Source of the DNA: Multivorans sp965232105
Lineage (GTDB): Bacteria; Acidobacteriota; Thermoanaerobaculia; Multivoradales; Multivoraceae
Length of the DNA: 64,000 nucleotides
Assembly (NCBI GenBank): GCA_965232105.1
Contig: OZ246956.1
Span: 2,046,001-2,110,000, forward strand
Direction of reading: 5' to 3'
In this document: positions 36,868 to 45,307 of the stretch, in pieces
Layout: each line of letters starts with the position of its first letter
Position numbering within the stretch: the stretch's first letter is position 1
Translations under genes and position numbers: made by a program
The notes under the pieces: generated by a model
Seen by the model: only the letters and a program-made list of their open reading frames with translations
What the model was told of the DNA's origin: nothing
Database searches by the model: none

Positions 36868-37298
36868 GGCGGCACCCGAGCGATAGGGCCATATCTCTCT
36901 ACTCTCGGTGTGACGCTGGCGACCACGAACCGCGCGGCCTTCCGAGCTTCACGGGCGTCCGCCTTCCGGTAAAACTCCGTAGGTACGAGGTCGGGTGCGC
37001 CGAGGAATGCCAGTTCTCGGTCGCGGCGGAGATTCCGGGCTACTGCCGCAAGTCGGTCCAGGTCCTTCGCCAACCCATTGGGTAGCTGGTTCCGTTGGGC
37101 TTCCAGCACGTCCGCCACATGCACTCGCGGCGGATCGATTCCAACGGCGTGCAACAGGCCGTGCAGCGTGAGTTCGACGACCTCCTCGGACTCGCAAACG
37201 ACATCTGCCCAACTCTCCGCCTCGTAGAGAGCATCGAGCGCCCTTAGCCGGATCTGGGCACGCCGGACGTGGTCGGAGGCCAGTTCCATGTGTCCCAT
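36864..37298 (-). CDS. HEPN-domain protein
   Basis: This 144-residue helical protein has the HEPN pattern HVRRAQIRLRALDALYEAESWADVVCESEEVVELTLHGLLHAVGI, then PNGLAKDLDRLAAVARNLRRDRELAFLG and a C-terminal helix AREARKAARFVVASV. HEPN proteins are often RNA-cutting or AMP-accepting toxins paired with MNT nucleotidyltransferases. Here no MNT gene is present and the Rx4-6H catalytic signature is not evident (RDRELAF lacks the His), so it may be inactive or an immunity/accessory version. It is followed by a vapB remnant in an ATGA overlap. Confidence 0.7.
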   Translation of the reverse strand: MGHMELASDHVRRAQIRLRALDALYEAESWADVVCESEEVVELTLHGLLHAVGIDPPRVHVADVLEAQRNQLPNGLAKDLDRLAAVARNLRRDRELAFLGAPDLVPTEFYRKADAREARKAARFVVASVTPRVERYGPIARVPP

Positions 37299-37441
37299 CA
37301 GAAGGCCCTACTCAAACAGGGCTGGCCCTGGACAATACGGGAACGGGTTGGGCTTGGTGGATGGCCGGATCGGTGTCATCGTCGAATCAGAGATAGTAGC
37401 GTTCCCATCCACTTGCATTTCTGTCATCCTGTACCGGCCCC

Positions 37442-38158
37442 ATGACAGACGAGCAAACGACGGCCTCACCGCGGGTGCTCTGGGGTTGCAGCACGTCGCG
37501 GACGCTGCGCCCGCTCTGGGCGCTGGCCGAGTTGGGGCTCGACTACGAGCACCGGCCGATCGGTCCGCGCACGGGGGAAACGCAGACGGAGGCGTTCACG
37601 CGGCTCAATCCGCGGCAGAAGATCCCGGTGCTCCAGGACGGCGATCTGACGCTCGCGGAGAGTGCGGCGATCGTGAACTACCTGGCGGAGAAGTACGGTG
37701 AGCCGGACGGTCTGATGCCGGTGGCGGGCAGCGAAGCGCGGGCGCGCTACGACCAGTGGGCGTTCTTCGTGATGATGGAGCTCGACGCCCACACGCTGTA
37801 CATCATCCGCAAGCATCGCGACCTCGCTCACCTGTACGGCGAGTCCCCGACCGCGATCCAGGCCGCGTCGGAGGGGTTCGCCAAGCAGTCGGAGGTGGCG
37901 GAACTCGAGTTTGCGGACGGACGGGAGTTCCTGCTGGGCGACCGCTTCACCGGGGTCGACATCCTGCTCGGCAGTTGCCTGGACTGGGCGGTTGCCTACA
38001 GGGAGCCGATCGGCCCGCGGCTTGCCGCTTACCGGGAGCGGCTGAATGCCCGGCCGGCCTACGCCCAGGCCGTCCTGGCGAATTTCTTCGCCAGACCGGA
38101 GCTCTTGCCGCCGTCGCTGGCGGACGGCGAGTCGGCAGCGGCCGGCGGATCACCCTGA
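37442..38158 (+). CDS. Glutathione S-transferase family protein
   Basis: This 238-residue cytosolic protein has a thioredoxin-like N-terminal domain, LWGCSTSRTLRPLWALAELGLDYEHRPIG, with the glutathione-site block LTLAESAAIVNYLAEKYG (the usual E-S pair). The all-helical C-terminal domain contains FLLGDRFTGVDILLGSCLDWA (N-capping box/Asp). The Ser-Arg in CSTSRTLRP suggests a Ser-type catalytic position. The role is detoxification or thiol chemistry; the substrate is unknown. It is followed after 31 bp by the ZIP transporter gene on the same strand. Confidence 0.9.
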   Translation: MTDEQTTASPRVLWGCSTSRTLRPLWALAELGLDYEHRPIGPRTGETQTEAFTRLNPRQKIPVLQDGDLTLAESAAIVNYLAEKYGEPDGLMPVAGSEARARYDQWAFFVMMELDAHTLYIIRKHRDLAHLYGESPTAIQAASEGFAKQSEVAELEFADGREFLLGDRFTGVDILLGSCLDWAVAYREPIGPRLAAYRERLNARPAYAQAVLANFFARPELLPPSLADGESAAAGGSP

Positions 38159-38189
38159 GCGGTCGACACGATAGAGGAGGAGCCCCCTG

Positions 38190-39302
38190 ATGACTCCGCT
38201 TGCCATCAAGATCATTGCCGGCGTGTCGATCCTGGGGATCGCCATCGTCGGCGGCATGATTCCCATCCTCGTCTCGAAGCAGCAGGCGAGCCGCCGGTAT
38301 CTCTCCCTGGGCAACGCGCTCGCCGGGGGCATCTTCCTCGGTGTCGGGTTCGTCCACCTGCTGCCCGAAGCGGACGAAGCGCTCCGGAACGTGGTGGACT
38401 ATCCCATGGCGCCCCTGCTCGCGGCGCTGGGAGTCGGCCTGCTGCTCCTGATCGACCGGGTCGTTCTCGAAGGCCGCAATTCGATGCTTGGCCAGGAAGA
38501 CGAGCCGACGAGGCCGCCGTTCTACGCCTTCGTCCTGCTCATCGTGCTGTCGGTGCACTCGATCATCGCGGGGATGGCTCTCGGTCTGCAGCCCGAAGCC
38601 GCGGCCGCGCTGGTCGTCATGCTGGGCATCCTGTTCCACAAGGGGTCCGCCGCGTTCGCGCTGATCGTGACTGCCCACTCCGCAGGCAACCGGAAACTGT
38701 GGCAGACGCTGTGGCTCTTCGCGGTCATGACGCCGATCGGGATCGTGCTCGGCACTGTGGCCGGGCAGGTGTTCGAGGGGAGAACCGCTCTCATCTTCGA
38801 GGGCAGCTTCAACGCGATCGCCGCGGGCACCTTCATCTACGTGGCGGTGATGGATGTGCTCGATGCGGAGATGTCAAGGGAGCGGGACCGGGTCGCCCAC
38901 TACGTCCGGAGCTCCCTGATGGGTGAAGACGACGTTCCGATGCCCGAGCAGGACCGCGACCGTTGGCTCAAGTTCGCGCTCGTGGTGATCGGCATCGGCG
39001 CGATGGCGGTGATGGGCCTCTGGCACCAGCACTCGCACCTCGGTCACTCGCACGATGACGGTCACGATCACGGCGCCCAGCATGAGGCTCACGATCACGA
39101 CGAGGCGGCCCACGGTGTCGACGAGGCCGGTCACGAAGACCACGACGAAGCCGGTCACGACGAGGACGGCGAGGCCGACCACGACGACGGCGACGAGGCC
39201 GGCCACGACGAGGACGACCACGATCACGAAGACCATGCGTCGGCCGTCGGGCCGCCCGGCAGACTCGGACTACTGCCGGAAGCAGGTGCGCTGGCCGTCT
39301 AG
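38190..39302 (+). CDS. ZIP-family metal transporter with His/Asp/Glu-rich C-terminal tail
   Basis: This 370-residue protein has about eight spans with ZIP motifs: FVHLLPEADEAL, SVHSIIAGMALGLQ (TM4 metal site) and GILFHKGSAAFALIVTAHSAG (TM5 metal site). It imports or moves Zn2+ or another divalent cation across the inner membrane. From ~residue 285 a ~65-residue tail made almost only of His, Asp and Glu (HSHDDGHDHG, HEDHDEAGHDEDGEADHDD) follows the last span; it probably binds metal. The gene's last 33 bp overlap the end of the PQQ dehydrogenase gene on the other strand. Confidence 0.9.
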   Translation: MTPLAIKIIAGVSILGIAIVGGMIPILVSKQQASRRYLSLGNALAGGIFLGVGFVHLLPEADEALRNVVDYPMAPLLAALGVGLLLLIDRVVLEGRNSMLGQEDEPTRPPFYAFVLLIVLSVHSIIAGMALGLQPEAAAALVVMLGILFHKGSAAFALIVTAHSAGNRKLWQTLWLFAVMTPIGIVLGTVAGQVFEGRTALIFEGSFNAIAAGTFIYVAVMDVLDAEMSRERDRVAHYVRSSLMGEDDVPMPEQDRDRWLKFALVVIGIGAMAVMGLWHQHSHLGHSHDDGHDHGAQHEAHDHDEAAHGVDEAGHEDHDEAGHDEDGEADHDDGDEAGHDEDDHDHEDHASAVGPPGRLGLLPEAGALAV

Positions 39303-41573
39303 CGTTTCGACGTCGGTGCCGAACTCGCCGGTGGCCTCGGCGCCGTTCTCGCGCAGGAGGAAGGCGACCAGATCGGCTGATGCCGCTGGACCGATCGTCC
39401 CTTCGCGGCCCTGGGGCATCGTCTCGCGGATCGTCCGGTAGAGCCCGCTGGCGGCGCGGTTCGACCAGTAGCTGGTGAAGCTGCGCCCGGCGATCGCCGC
39501 TCCCTGGGCGCCGCCCCGCAGCGTCGGCCCGTGGCATTCCGCGCACTGTTCCTGGTAGAGCGTCGCCCCCCGGTCGGCCTGCTCCGCGGAGAAGGTGGCG
39601 CATGGCGCCGAGGTCTCGAGCAGGGGCGCGTCGATCATGATCATCGGCGGCGGCTCCATCCGCGCGCCCGATGACGGGCGCGCGGACTGGTTCGCGGGTG
39701 GCGCGGGGCGCCACCCGGGTTCGGCAGCGCCTGCGGCGGTGACGACCGGCTGCTCGATCGGACCGCGGCCGGCGGTGTCGGAGAGCTTGAAGGCGTAGAG
39801 CATGTTCGATCCTGAGCGCGCGGGCAGGTTCCCGAAGCGGTTGAAAAGGCCACTCAACAGATCGCCGCCGCCCGCGGTCACCGCGACGTACTGTTCGCCG
39901 TCGACGGCGAAACTGACCGGGAAGCCGGTGACCGGTCCGCCCAGCACCGTCTCCCAGAGGACGTCCCCGGACGCGGCGTCGAAGGCCCGGAAGCGCCGGT
40001 TCGTGTTGCCTGCGAAGACGAGTCCGCCGCCGGTCGTCATCACGGACATCGTCCCGGCCGGTTCCTCGAACCGCCACAGGGATACGCCGGTGCGCGCGGA
40101 GACCGCGTCCAGGCGCCCGACCGTCGTCTTGTTCGGGGCCAACTGCATCCGGAAGTTGATCCCGTAGCCCTGGGGAGGTCCAACGCCTGTCCCAGTGATG
40201 ATCGGCGACATGCAGACGTCCTGCAGGGGCGCGTAGACCGCTTCGGTGAGCGGGCTGTAGGCCGCGGTAGGCCAGTCCTTGCCGCCGCTCGCCGCCGGGC
40301 AGACGACGCCGTACTCCTCGTCGCGGGCCTTGGGGATGATCTCCTCGTTGACCGTGACCGCTCCGGTGTGCGCATCGATGTGCGTGATCACGTTCTGGAA
40401 CACGGTTTCGCGTGCCCACAGGAACTCGCCGGTTTCGCGGTCGAGGGTCCAGAGGATTGCCGTCTTGCCGGGGAAGCCGGTCATCACCCGTCGACGCTCA
40501 CCGTGCTCGAGATCCGGGTTGATCGACCAGGCGGCCTCCTCGTCCGGCTCCATTTCGAGATCGACCAGGATGCGCTCGAAGGGATGGTCGAGGTCCCAGT
40601 TGTCCCGCGGCAGGTGCTGGAAGTACCACGCGAGTTCGCCGGTGTCGGCGCGCAGCGCGAGGGTGCTGTTCGAGTAGAGCAGCGAGCCGGCCCCGCTGCC
40701 GCGCAGGACCTCGGGTGAGGGCGCGGGCACCGACGTGCCCCAGTAGATGAGGTCGAGGTCCGGGTCGTAGGAGCCGACGTGCCAGGCGCCGACGTGGAAC
40801 CGGCGCTCGAGCGGCAGGCCGCCCCAGGTTTCGTCGCCGGGTTCGCCGGGCCTCGGGATCGTGTAGAAGCGCCACAGCTCCCGGCCGTCCTCCGCGTCGT
40901 GCGCGGTGATGTAGCAACCGCCGGCTACCGACATGTTGCACGAGCGTCCGCTGATCACCTTGCCGTTCGCGATGATCGGACCGGAGGAGTGAGCGATGTG
41001 GCTGTCCCCGACCCGGGTCTCCCAGACCAGTTCGCCGGTGTTCGCGTCCAGGCGGATGATGAAGGCGTCCATCGTCGCGACGAACAGGCCGTCCTGCCAG
41101 ATCGCGATGTTGCGGGTGATCCGGCCCAGGGCCTGGCTGAAACGCCGCTCGGGGTTCGTCCCTTCGGGATCCAGGTAGTTGTGCTCTCGGCGGTACTCCC
41201 AGATCAGGTCGCCGGTGCGGGCGTCGAGGGCGTGGATCACGTCCTCGGGCTGTGGCAGGTAGACGATGCCGCCTCGCACCAGGGGCGTCGCCTCGTTGGG
41301 ACCGGCTTCCATCGGCGCCGCCCAGGCGAAGTCGAGTTGCCCGACCGTCTCCGTGTTCACCGCGTCGAGGGCGCTGTAGGCCCAGGCCGACAGGTTGCCG
41401 CGGAAGCTCAGCCAGTCGCCGTTCGGCGTGGCGGCGAGCTCGGCGTCGGTGACGGGTTCGATCAGCGGGCCTGCCTGGCCGAAAACCGCGCCCGAGCCCA
41501 GGAACCCCAGAATCGCGGCAACCGCCACGACGCTCCGCAGTCGCACGTCGCCCGGTACATGGTTGGCACTCAT
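39270..41573 (-). CDS. PQQ-dependent alcohol dehydrogenase with C-terminal cytochrome c domain (quinohemoprotein)
   Basis: This 767-residue periplasmic enzyme has a signal peptide (SVVAVAAILGFLGSGAVFGQ), then the eight-bladed quinoprotein propeller: DWLSFRGNLSAWAYS, ALDARTGDLIWEYR, RLDANTGELVWETR, WDLDHPFERILVD, FRAFDAASGDVLWETVLGG. A haem c domain carries CAECH (~residue 678). It oxidises an alcohol or aldehyde and passes electrons through the haem. The start ATG at 41573 is preceded by GGGGAG. Between propeller and haem domain, residues ~617-639 (ANQSARPSSGARM) are encoded by a REP2 palindromic repeat. It overlaps the ZIP gene convergently. Confidence 0.9.
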   Translation of the reverse strand: MSANHVPGDVRLRSVVAVAAILGFLGSGAVFGQAGPLIEPVTDAELAATPNGDWLSFRGNLSAWAYSALDAVNTETVGQLDFAWAAPMEAGPNEATPLVRGGIVYLPQPEDVIHALDARTGDLIWEYRREHNYLDPEGTNPERRFSQALGRITRNIAIWQDGLFVATMDAFIIRLDANTGELVWETRVGDSHIAHSSGPIIANGKVISGRSCNMSVAGGCYITAHDAEDGRELWRFYTIPRPGEPGDETWGGLPLERRFHVGAWHVGSYDPDLDLIYWGTSVPAPSPEVLRGSGAGSLLYSNSTLALRADTGELAWYFQHLPRDNWDLDHPFERILVDLEMEPDEEAAWSINPDLEHGERRRVMTGFPGKTAILWTLDRETGEFLWARETVFQNVITHIDAHTGAVTVNEEIIPKARDEEYGVVCPAASGGKDWPTAAYSPLTEAVYAPLQDVCMSPIITGTGVGPPQGYGINFRMQLAPNKTTVGRLDAVSARTGVSLWRFEEPAGTMSVMTTGGGLVFAGNTNRRFRAFDAASGDVLWETVLGGPVTGFPVSFAVDGEQYVAVTAGGGDLLSGLFNRFGNLPARSGSNMLYAFKLSDTAGRGPIEQPVVTAAGAAEPGWRPAPPANQSARPSSGARMEPPPMIMIDAPLLETSAPCATFSAEQADRGATLYQEQCAECHGPTLRGGAQGAAIAGRSFTSYWSNRAASGLYRTIRETMPQGREGTIGPAASADLVAFLLRENGAEATGEFGTDVETLDGQRTCFRQ
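39656..39716 (-). repeat. REP2 palindromic repeat, copy b, inside the PQQ dehydrogenase gene
   Basis: A 49-bp unit (39656-39704) matches the copy at 26367 in reverse orientation. The 12-bp stem (659-670/675-686) has an ATGA loop (TCAT on the other strand). An adjoining hairpin is GGGTGGCGC-GGG-GCGCCACCC (39696-39716). It is read in frame as part of the linker between the quinoprotein and cytochrome domains. Confidence 0.8.
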
Positions 41574-41748
41574 GTCACGCTCCCCGCTCCATGGCAGACG
41601 TGTACCTGCCTGATCCGTTGATGAGGCGCAGCATAGCGGCACCACGCCTGCCAGGGAGCTGTCCGATGGTCGGCTCGGCAAGGCCACGTCGGAAGATGCG
41701 GCCGCTGGTACGCTGATCGTTCGTCAGCAGAAAGTCTGGAGGCAGCCG

Positions 41749-42882
41749 ATGAGCACGAAGCAGCCGAACACGACCACGATTCTCGCCACTCTCGGCGCAG
41801 CCGTTCTGGCACTGGCGCCGGCGGTGGGCGCACAGGCCGACGACATTCCCCGCACCGCGAGCGGCAAGCCCGATCTCTCGGGCTCCTACGATGTCGCCAC
41901 CCTGACGCCGCTGTCGCGGCCGGCGAGGTTCGGCGACAACCTCTTCCTGACCCAGGAGCAGGCACGGGAGATCGAAGAGCAGGAGCAGGCGCTCCTGGCC
42001 CGCGGGCTCGAGCGCAGCGACCCGAACCGCGACGCTCCGGCCGAGGGCGGAGCCGCGCCGGTCGGCTTCGACGACTCCCAGCGAGAGGATCTGGGCGCGG
42101 GGAACGTTGGCGGCTACAACAGCTTCTGGATCGATCGCGGCGATTCGGCCCTGTCGATCGACGGCGCGTACCGCACCTCGATCATCACCGAGCCGAAGAA
42201 CGGCCGCCGCCCGCCCGTGACCGAAGAGGCGCGGGCGCGTCAGGCGGAGCGCAGGAAGCTGACGCCGTTTCGCCCGAACACGGGAACCGCCTGGTGGATC
42301 ACTGACAACGGCGCGGACGCGCCGGGACCGTACGACGACATCGAACAGCGTCCGCACGCCGAGCGCTGCCTCATGGGCTTCGGCTCCACGCAGGGACCGC
42401 CGATGCTGCCGGTGCTCTACAACAACCACAAGCGGATCGTGCAGACGGACACCCACGTGATGATCCTGGTCGAGATGAATCACGACGCCCGGGTGATTCG
42501 GCTCGACTCGAAGCACGACGACTCGGGCGTTCGCAAGTGGCTCGGCGACTCGATCGGCTGGTGGGAAGGCGACACGCTCGTCGTGAGCACGAAGAACTTC
42601 CGGGATCGACCGGGCCTCGGCGGCGCCTCACGGGACCTTCACGTGACCGAGCGCTTCTCCCGGCTTGACGAGGACACCCTCCACTACGAGTTCACCGTCG
42701 ACGATCCCGCAACCTGGACCCAGCCCTGGAAGGGTGACTACCTGTGGCCCGAGACCACGAACAAGGTCTACGAGTACGCCTGCCACGAGGGTAACTATGC
42801 GATGGGCGCCATCATGCGCGGCGCGCGGCTGCTCGAGGAAGAGGCGCTGGCGGCAGCCGTCGGGACGAGCGGCGGCGAGTAG
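41749..42882 (+). CDS. Secreted PDLxG-family protein, paralog 5
   Basis: This 377-residue protein has a signal peptide (TTTILATLGAAVLALAPAVGAQ). The mature start is DIPRTASGKPDLSGSYDVATLTPLSRPARFGDNLFLTQEQA, followed by YRTSIITEPKNGRRPP, GTAWW, GSTQGPPMLPVLYNNHKRIVQT, VMILVEMNHDARVIRL, WLGDSIGWWEGDTLVVSTKNF and YEYACHEGNYAMGAIMRGARLLEEEA. GGAGG lies 7 nt before the ATG. It is divergent from the PQQ dehydrogenase (175 bp between starts), so shared control is possible. Confidence 0.82.
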   Translation: MSTKQPNTTTILATLGAAVLALAPAVGAQADDIPRTASGKPDLSGSYDVATLTPLSRPARFGDNLFLTQEQAREIEEQEQALLARGLERSDPNRDAPAEGGAAPVGFDDSQREDLGAGNVGGYNSFWIDRGDSALSIDGAYRTSIITEPKNGRRPPVTEEARARQAERRKLTPFRPNTGTAWWITDNGADAPGPYDDIEQRPHAERCLMGFGSTQGPPMLPVLYNNHKRIVQTDTHVMILVEMNHDARVIRLDSKHDDSGVRKWLGDSIGWWEGDTLVVSTKNFRDRPGLGGASRDLHVTERFSRLDEDTLHYEFTVDDPATWTQPWKGDYLWPETTNKVYEYACHEGNYAMGAIMRGARLLEEEALAAAVGTSGGE

Positions 42883-42893
42883 CCAGCGTCTCA

Positions 42894-42925
42894 CACTGGG
42901 TGCGCCGGCGCGAGGCGAGCCTCGC
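42894..42925 (+). repeat. REP1 palindromic repeat, copy d (variant stem)
   Basis: CACTGGGTGCGCCG is kept, but the stem that follows is GCGAGGC-GA-GCCTCGC (42910-42925) instead of the usual GCCGGCC type. It begins 11 bp after the stop of the PDLxG gene. The remaining ~230 bp to the next gene holds no gene I can support. Confidence 0.6.
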
Positions 42926-43159
42926 TCTCTAGTCGGCCCGGCCGGCCGTTTCAGATGTGCTTACCGGTGGGTACCCGCCTGGGACAGTTGACAGGCCTGG
43001 ACTCGCGGGCAAAGCTCCCGTTGCGGTTGGGAGGGCTGCCACGGCGGTTCGCTGAGCGTTTGCTCACCCGGCCGCATTTCCCTTTGGGCCTCGTGATGCC
43101 TCTGGGCGATTCCACATTCACTCGGCCACATCGTGGCGGACTGGCGCAGTCGCTGCGAC

Positions 43160-43987
43160 TCATATGTCGTCAAAGTAAGACCGCTTTCCCGTCATCCACT
43201 CGTCGCTCACCACCCTGCCCACAAGCTCGTCTACATAGGTGACCACAGCGTCGCTTCCTTCGCGGTGCCTTCCGACCTCGACCACGCCGTCTTGAATAGA
43301 CACATAGCGCTCTTCGTAGACAAAATCGCACCCGAACCGACACAGCGGCATCACGATGTAGGGGTCGCGTCTCTCGGGGTCGCTGCACCTCTCGCGCTTC
43401 TTCTTGTGTGCCGCAACCAGAGCCGATGTGATGTAGCGTTTTCCGCACAGGGCGCAGTCGGCTTCCTCATTCCGGTCGAACAGCCAGTCCCGAAGAATGG
43501 GCTGATCCTTCCTCTGGGTTGTCGACGTCGAGAAGTCAGTGTCGCTCAGGCGCTCCAATCGCTCCTTGCATCGGTCGTAGCTCTCGTCTGCAGCATCGCT
43601 TTTGGACGCTGACTCGGTGTTCTGCGCTCCGAGGAGAGAGTAGGTGTACACACCACGCCCTCGCCGCTTGTCGACGCTCAGGAATGGTGACCATTGAATA
43701 GTCCGAGTAATGTTGGCAGGCTTGTGTCCCTGCTCTTCCAAGTGCGTTCGTATCTCGGGCCAGCTTGTACCGCCTGGCTTCGTCCGAAGGTGGGCCACTA
43801 GATCCCGGTCAATGGCCTGGAGGGTGGCGTTCCGTGATTGCCTGTGTCGTACTTGCCCGTCTACGACCTCGAACGATGCGGAGGTCTTCAGGTAACGACG
43901 AATGAGTTGCCTGGGTGGGAACCGGTAGGCGTAGCGAGGATCATTCCTCCGGGCGTTCAGGGAGCGCCTGCACGCGGTTGCCAACAT
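43160..43987 (-). CDS. HNH endonuclease, C-terminal part of a split gene
   Basis: The N-terminal part contains a winged-helix-like segment (LVAHLRTKPGGTSWPEIRTHLEEQGHKPANITRTIQ, then GRGVYTYSLLG). The C-terminal part is an HNH nuclease: CALCGKRYITSALVAAHKKKRERCSDPERRDPYIVMPLCRFGCDFVYEERYV. Without a frameshift it would start at the ATG at 43987, inside the upstream gene, with no ribosome site. More likely it is the second half of one ~530-residue protein with the gene at 43941, broken by a one-base change near 43945-43965. Whether this is a real mutation, a sequencing error or programmed frameshifting cannot be told here. Confidence 0.7.
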   Translation of the reverse strand: MLATACRRSLNARRNDPRYAYRFPPRQLIRRYLKTSASFEVVDGQVRHRQSRNATLQAIDRDLVAHLRTKPGGTSWPEIRTHLEEQGHKPANITRTIQWSPFLSVDKRRGRGVYTYSLLGAQNTESASKSDAADESYDRCKERLERLSDTDFSTSTTQRKDQPILRDWLFDRNEEADCALCGKRYITSALVAAHKKKRERCSDPERRDPYIVMPLCRFGCDFVYEERYVSIQDGVVEVGRHREGSDAVVTYVDELVGRVVSDEWMTGKRSYFDDI

Positions 43988-44762
43988 CTTCGGCTGCACA
44001 GGAGCCGACCACCGGCAGCACCTTCTCGCAGACATTCCGAATGGCGTGCTTGGTGTCCTCGAACAAGTACCAAATCCCGTCGCCGTCGGATGCAGTCCAT
44101 ACATGGTGGTCGAGGTGGAGCATTTGTTCCAATAGTATGCGTTGTTCGGTGTCGCCGTCTCCTTCCTCGGAAGCCAGCAGGTCGTCGATTTGAGCCAGTC
44201 CGTACTTACGGTGAAAGGCCCGAGCCTTCTTGCGAAGAGCTCTTGCGGTGGGGAGGTAGTGCTCGTCGATGATGAAGTGGTTATCGTAGGTCTCCTCAGA
44301 CGAACGGCGTCGCATCGGCTGCAGGTCGGGTCTGTAGGCGCCGTAGGCAGTTCCAAGACCCGCGTCCGCGAAGAGCTTGAGTAGGCCGCGAGGACTGAAC
44401 CCATCCTCGGCGAGGCCGGAATCCCGGATTCGGGCTGTCAGGACCGAGTTCAGCCAATAGGGAGAAGTCTCCGCCAACTCGGCCAGACGGGCCAGAGCTG
44501 GAACGTCGTTGGGCCCGATCTTGTCGCGGAAGTCACGCTTCAGAATCTGGCGTACTCTCTCCCTGGTGAGCGGTTTACTCTTAACGTGATCTTCGGTGGG
44601 GCGGAAGCGTTCGGCTGTTTCCTCAAGTGTAGGCAGCGGTGGACCGCCGAAACCATAGAAGTACATGACCAGGTCGACGTTTCGAGCTCGCAAGAGAGGA
44701 TTCGTCGTGGCGTTACTCGAAGCGAGAAAGTCGCGCAGTTCTGCTTGCACTGTGTTCTTCAT
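43941..44762 (-). CDS. Sigma-region-4-like HTH protein, N-terminal part of the split HNH gene
   Basis: This 273-residue protein has a helix-turn-helix like sigma-70 region 4: PLPTLEETAERFRPTEDHV...LTRERVRQILKRDF (~45-85). A second helical region follows (LPTARALRKKARAFHRKYGLAQIDDLLA) and it ends LPERPEE just where the other frame becomes coding. Sigma4-like HTH plus HNH is a combination I associate with restriction- or mobility-type nucleases, not with true sigma factors. It starts at the ATG at 44762. Confidence 0.65.
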   Translation of the reverse strand: MKNTVQAELRDFLASSNATTNPLLRARNVDLVMYFYGFGGPPLPTLEETAERFRPTEDHVKSKPLTRERVRQILKRDFRDKIGPNDVPALARLAELAETSPYWLNSVLTARIRDSGLAEDGFSPRGLLKLFADAGLGTAYGAYRPDLQPMRRRSSEETYDNHFIIDEHYLPTARALRKKARAFHRKYGLAQIDDLLASEEGDGDTEQRILLEQMLHLDHHVWTASDGDGIWYLFEDTKHAIRNVCEKVLPVVGSCAAEDVGNRVQALPERPEE

Positions 44763-44863
44763 CGAGGGTTCCTTTGTGCAGGGACCGCGAGCTTAGCGTC
44801 GGGGCCTTTTCACGACGCCACGGGAGAACGGGGAAGGCTGGACGACCATATGGTGGGCGTCGT

Positions 44864-45307
44864 CTAACCGAGCCCAAGCTCCTTCATCAGCTCTGCCTCC
44901 GTAACCCGTGGCCGGTCGTCGGCGAAGTCATACCGATCGGGTTTGGCGTCGCTGTAGATGTGGCGGTCGAGCGCGAAGCCGGTTGCGTTTTCCAGGGCGT
45001 CGACGCTGACGATCAGCATCCCCTCCGGTTCCTGCGCGAGCCGCCAGAAGAGGCTCGATCCGCAACGGGAGCAGAAGCCGCGCTGAGCCCAGGGAGTGCC
45101 CTGGTACCAGGTCAGTCCCTCGTCGTTCCGCCACTCGGTCTTCGGCTCGGGGCAGTGGACGGACATCAGCGGTCCGCCGGACCAGCGACGGCACAGACCG
45201 CAGTGGCAGACGCTGTAGGTGCGCTCCGGGACGTCGACCGCGAACTCCACGGCGCCGCAGAGGCACTGGCCGCGCATTCTCTGACCGGTAGTAGCGGACT
45301 CACTCAT
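44864..45307 (-). CDS. GFA/CENP-V-like zinc protein
   Basis: This 147-residue protein has the GFA-fold cysteines: GQCLCGAVEF, CHCGLCRRWSG and FCSRCGSSLFWRL, which bind structural and catalytic zinc. The family was named for glutathione-dependent formaldehyde activation, but most members have no shown activity. It is last in a minus-strand operon; its ATG overlaps the DUF2911 stop by 4 bp. Confidence 0.9.
   Translation of the reverse strand: MSESATTGQRMRGQCLCGAVEFAVDVPERTYSVCHCGLCRRWSGGPLMSVHCPEPKTEWRNDEGLTWYQGTPWAQRGFCSRCGSSLFWRLAQEPEGMLIVSVDALENATGFALDRHIYSDAKPDRYDFADDRPRVTEAELMKELGLG

Noticed and set aside
42961..43173. Minus-strand frames between the PDLxG gene and the split HNH gene as small proteins
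   Set aside because: Two competing frames cover the same bases, neither with a motif or ribosome site; the plus strand is equally open.
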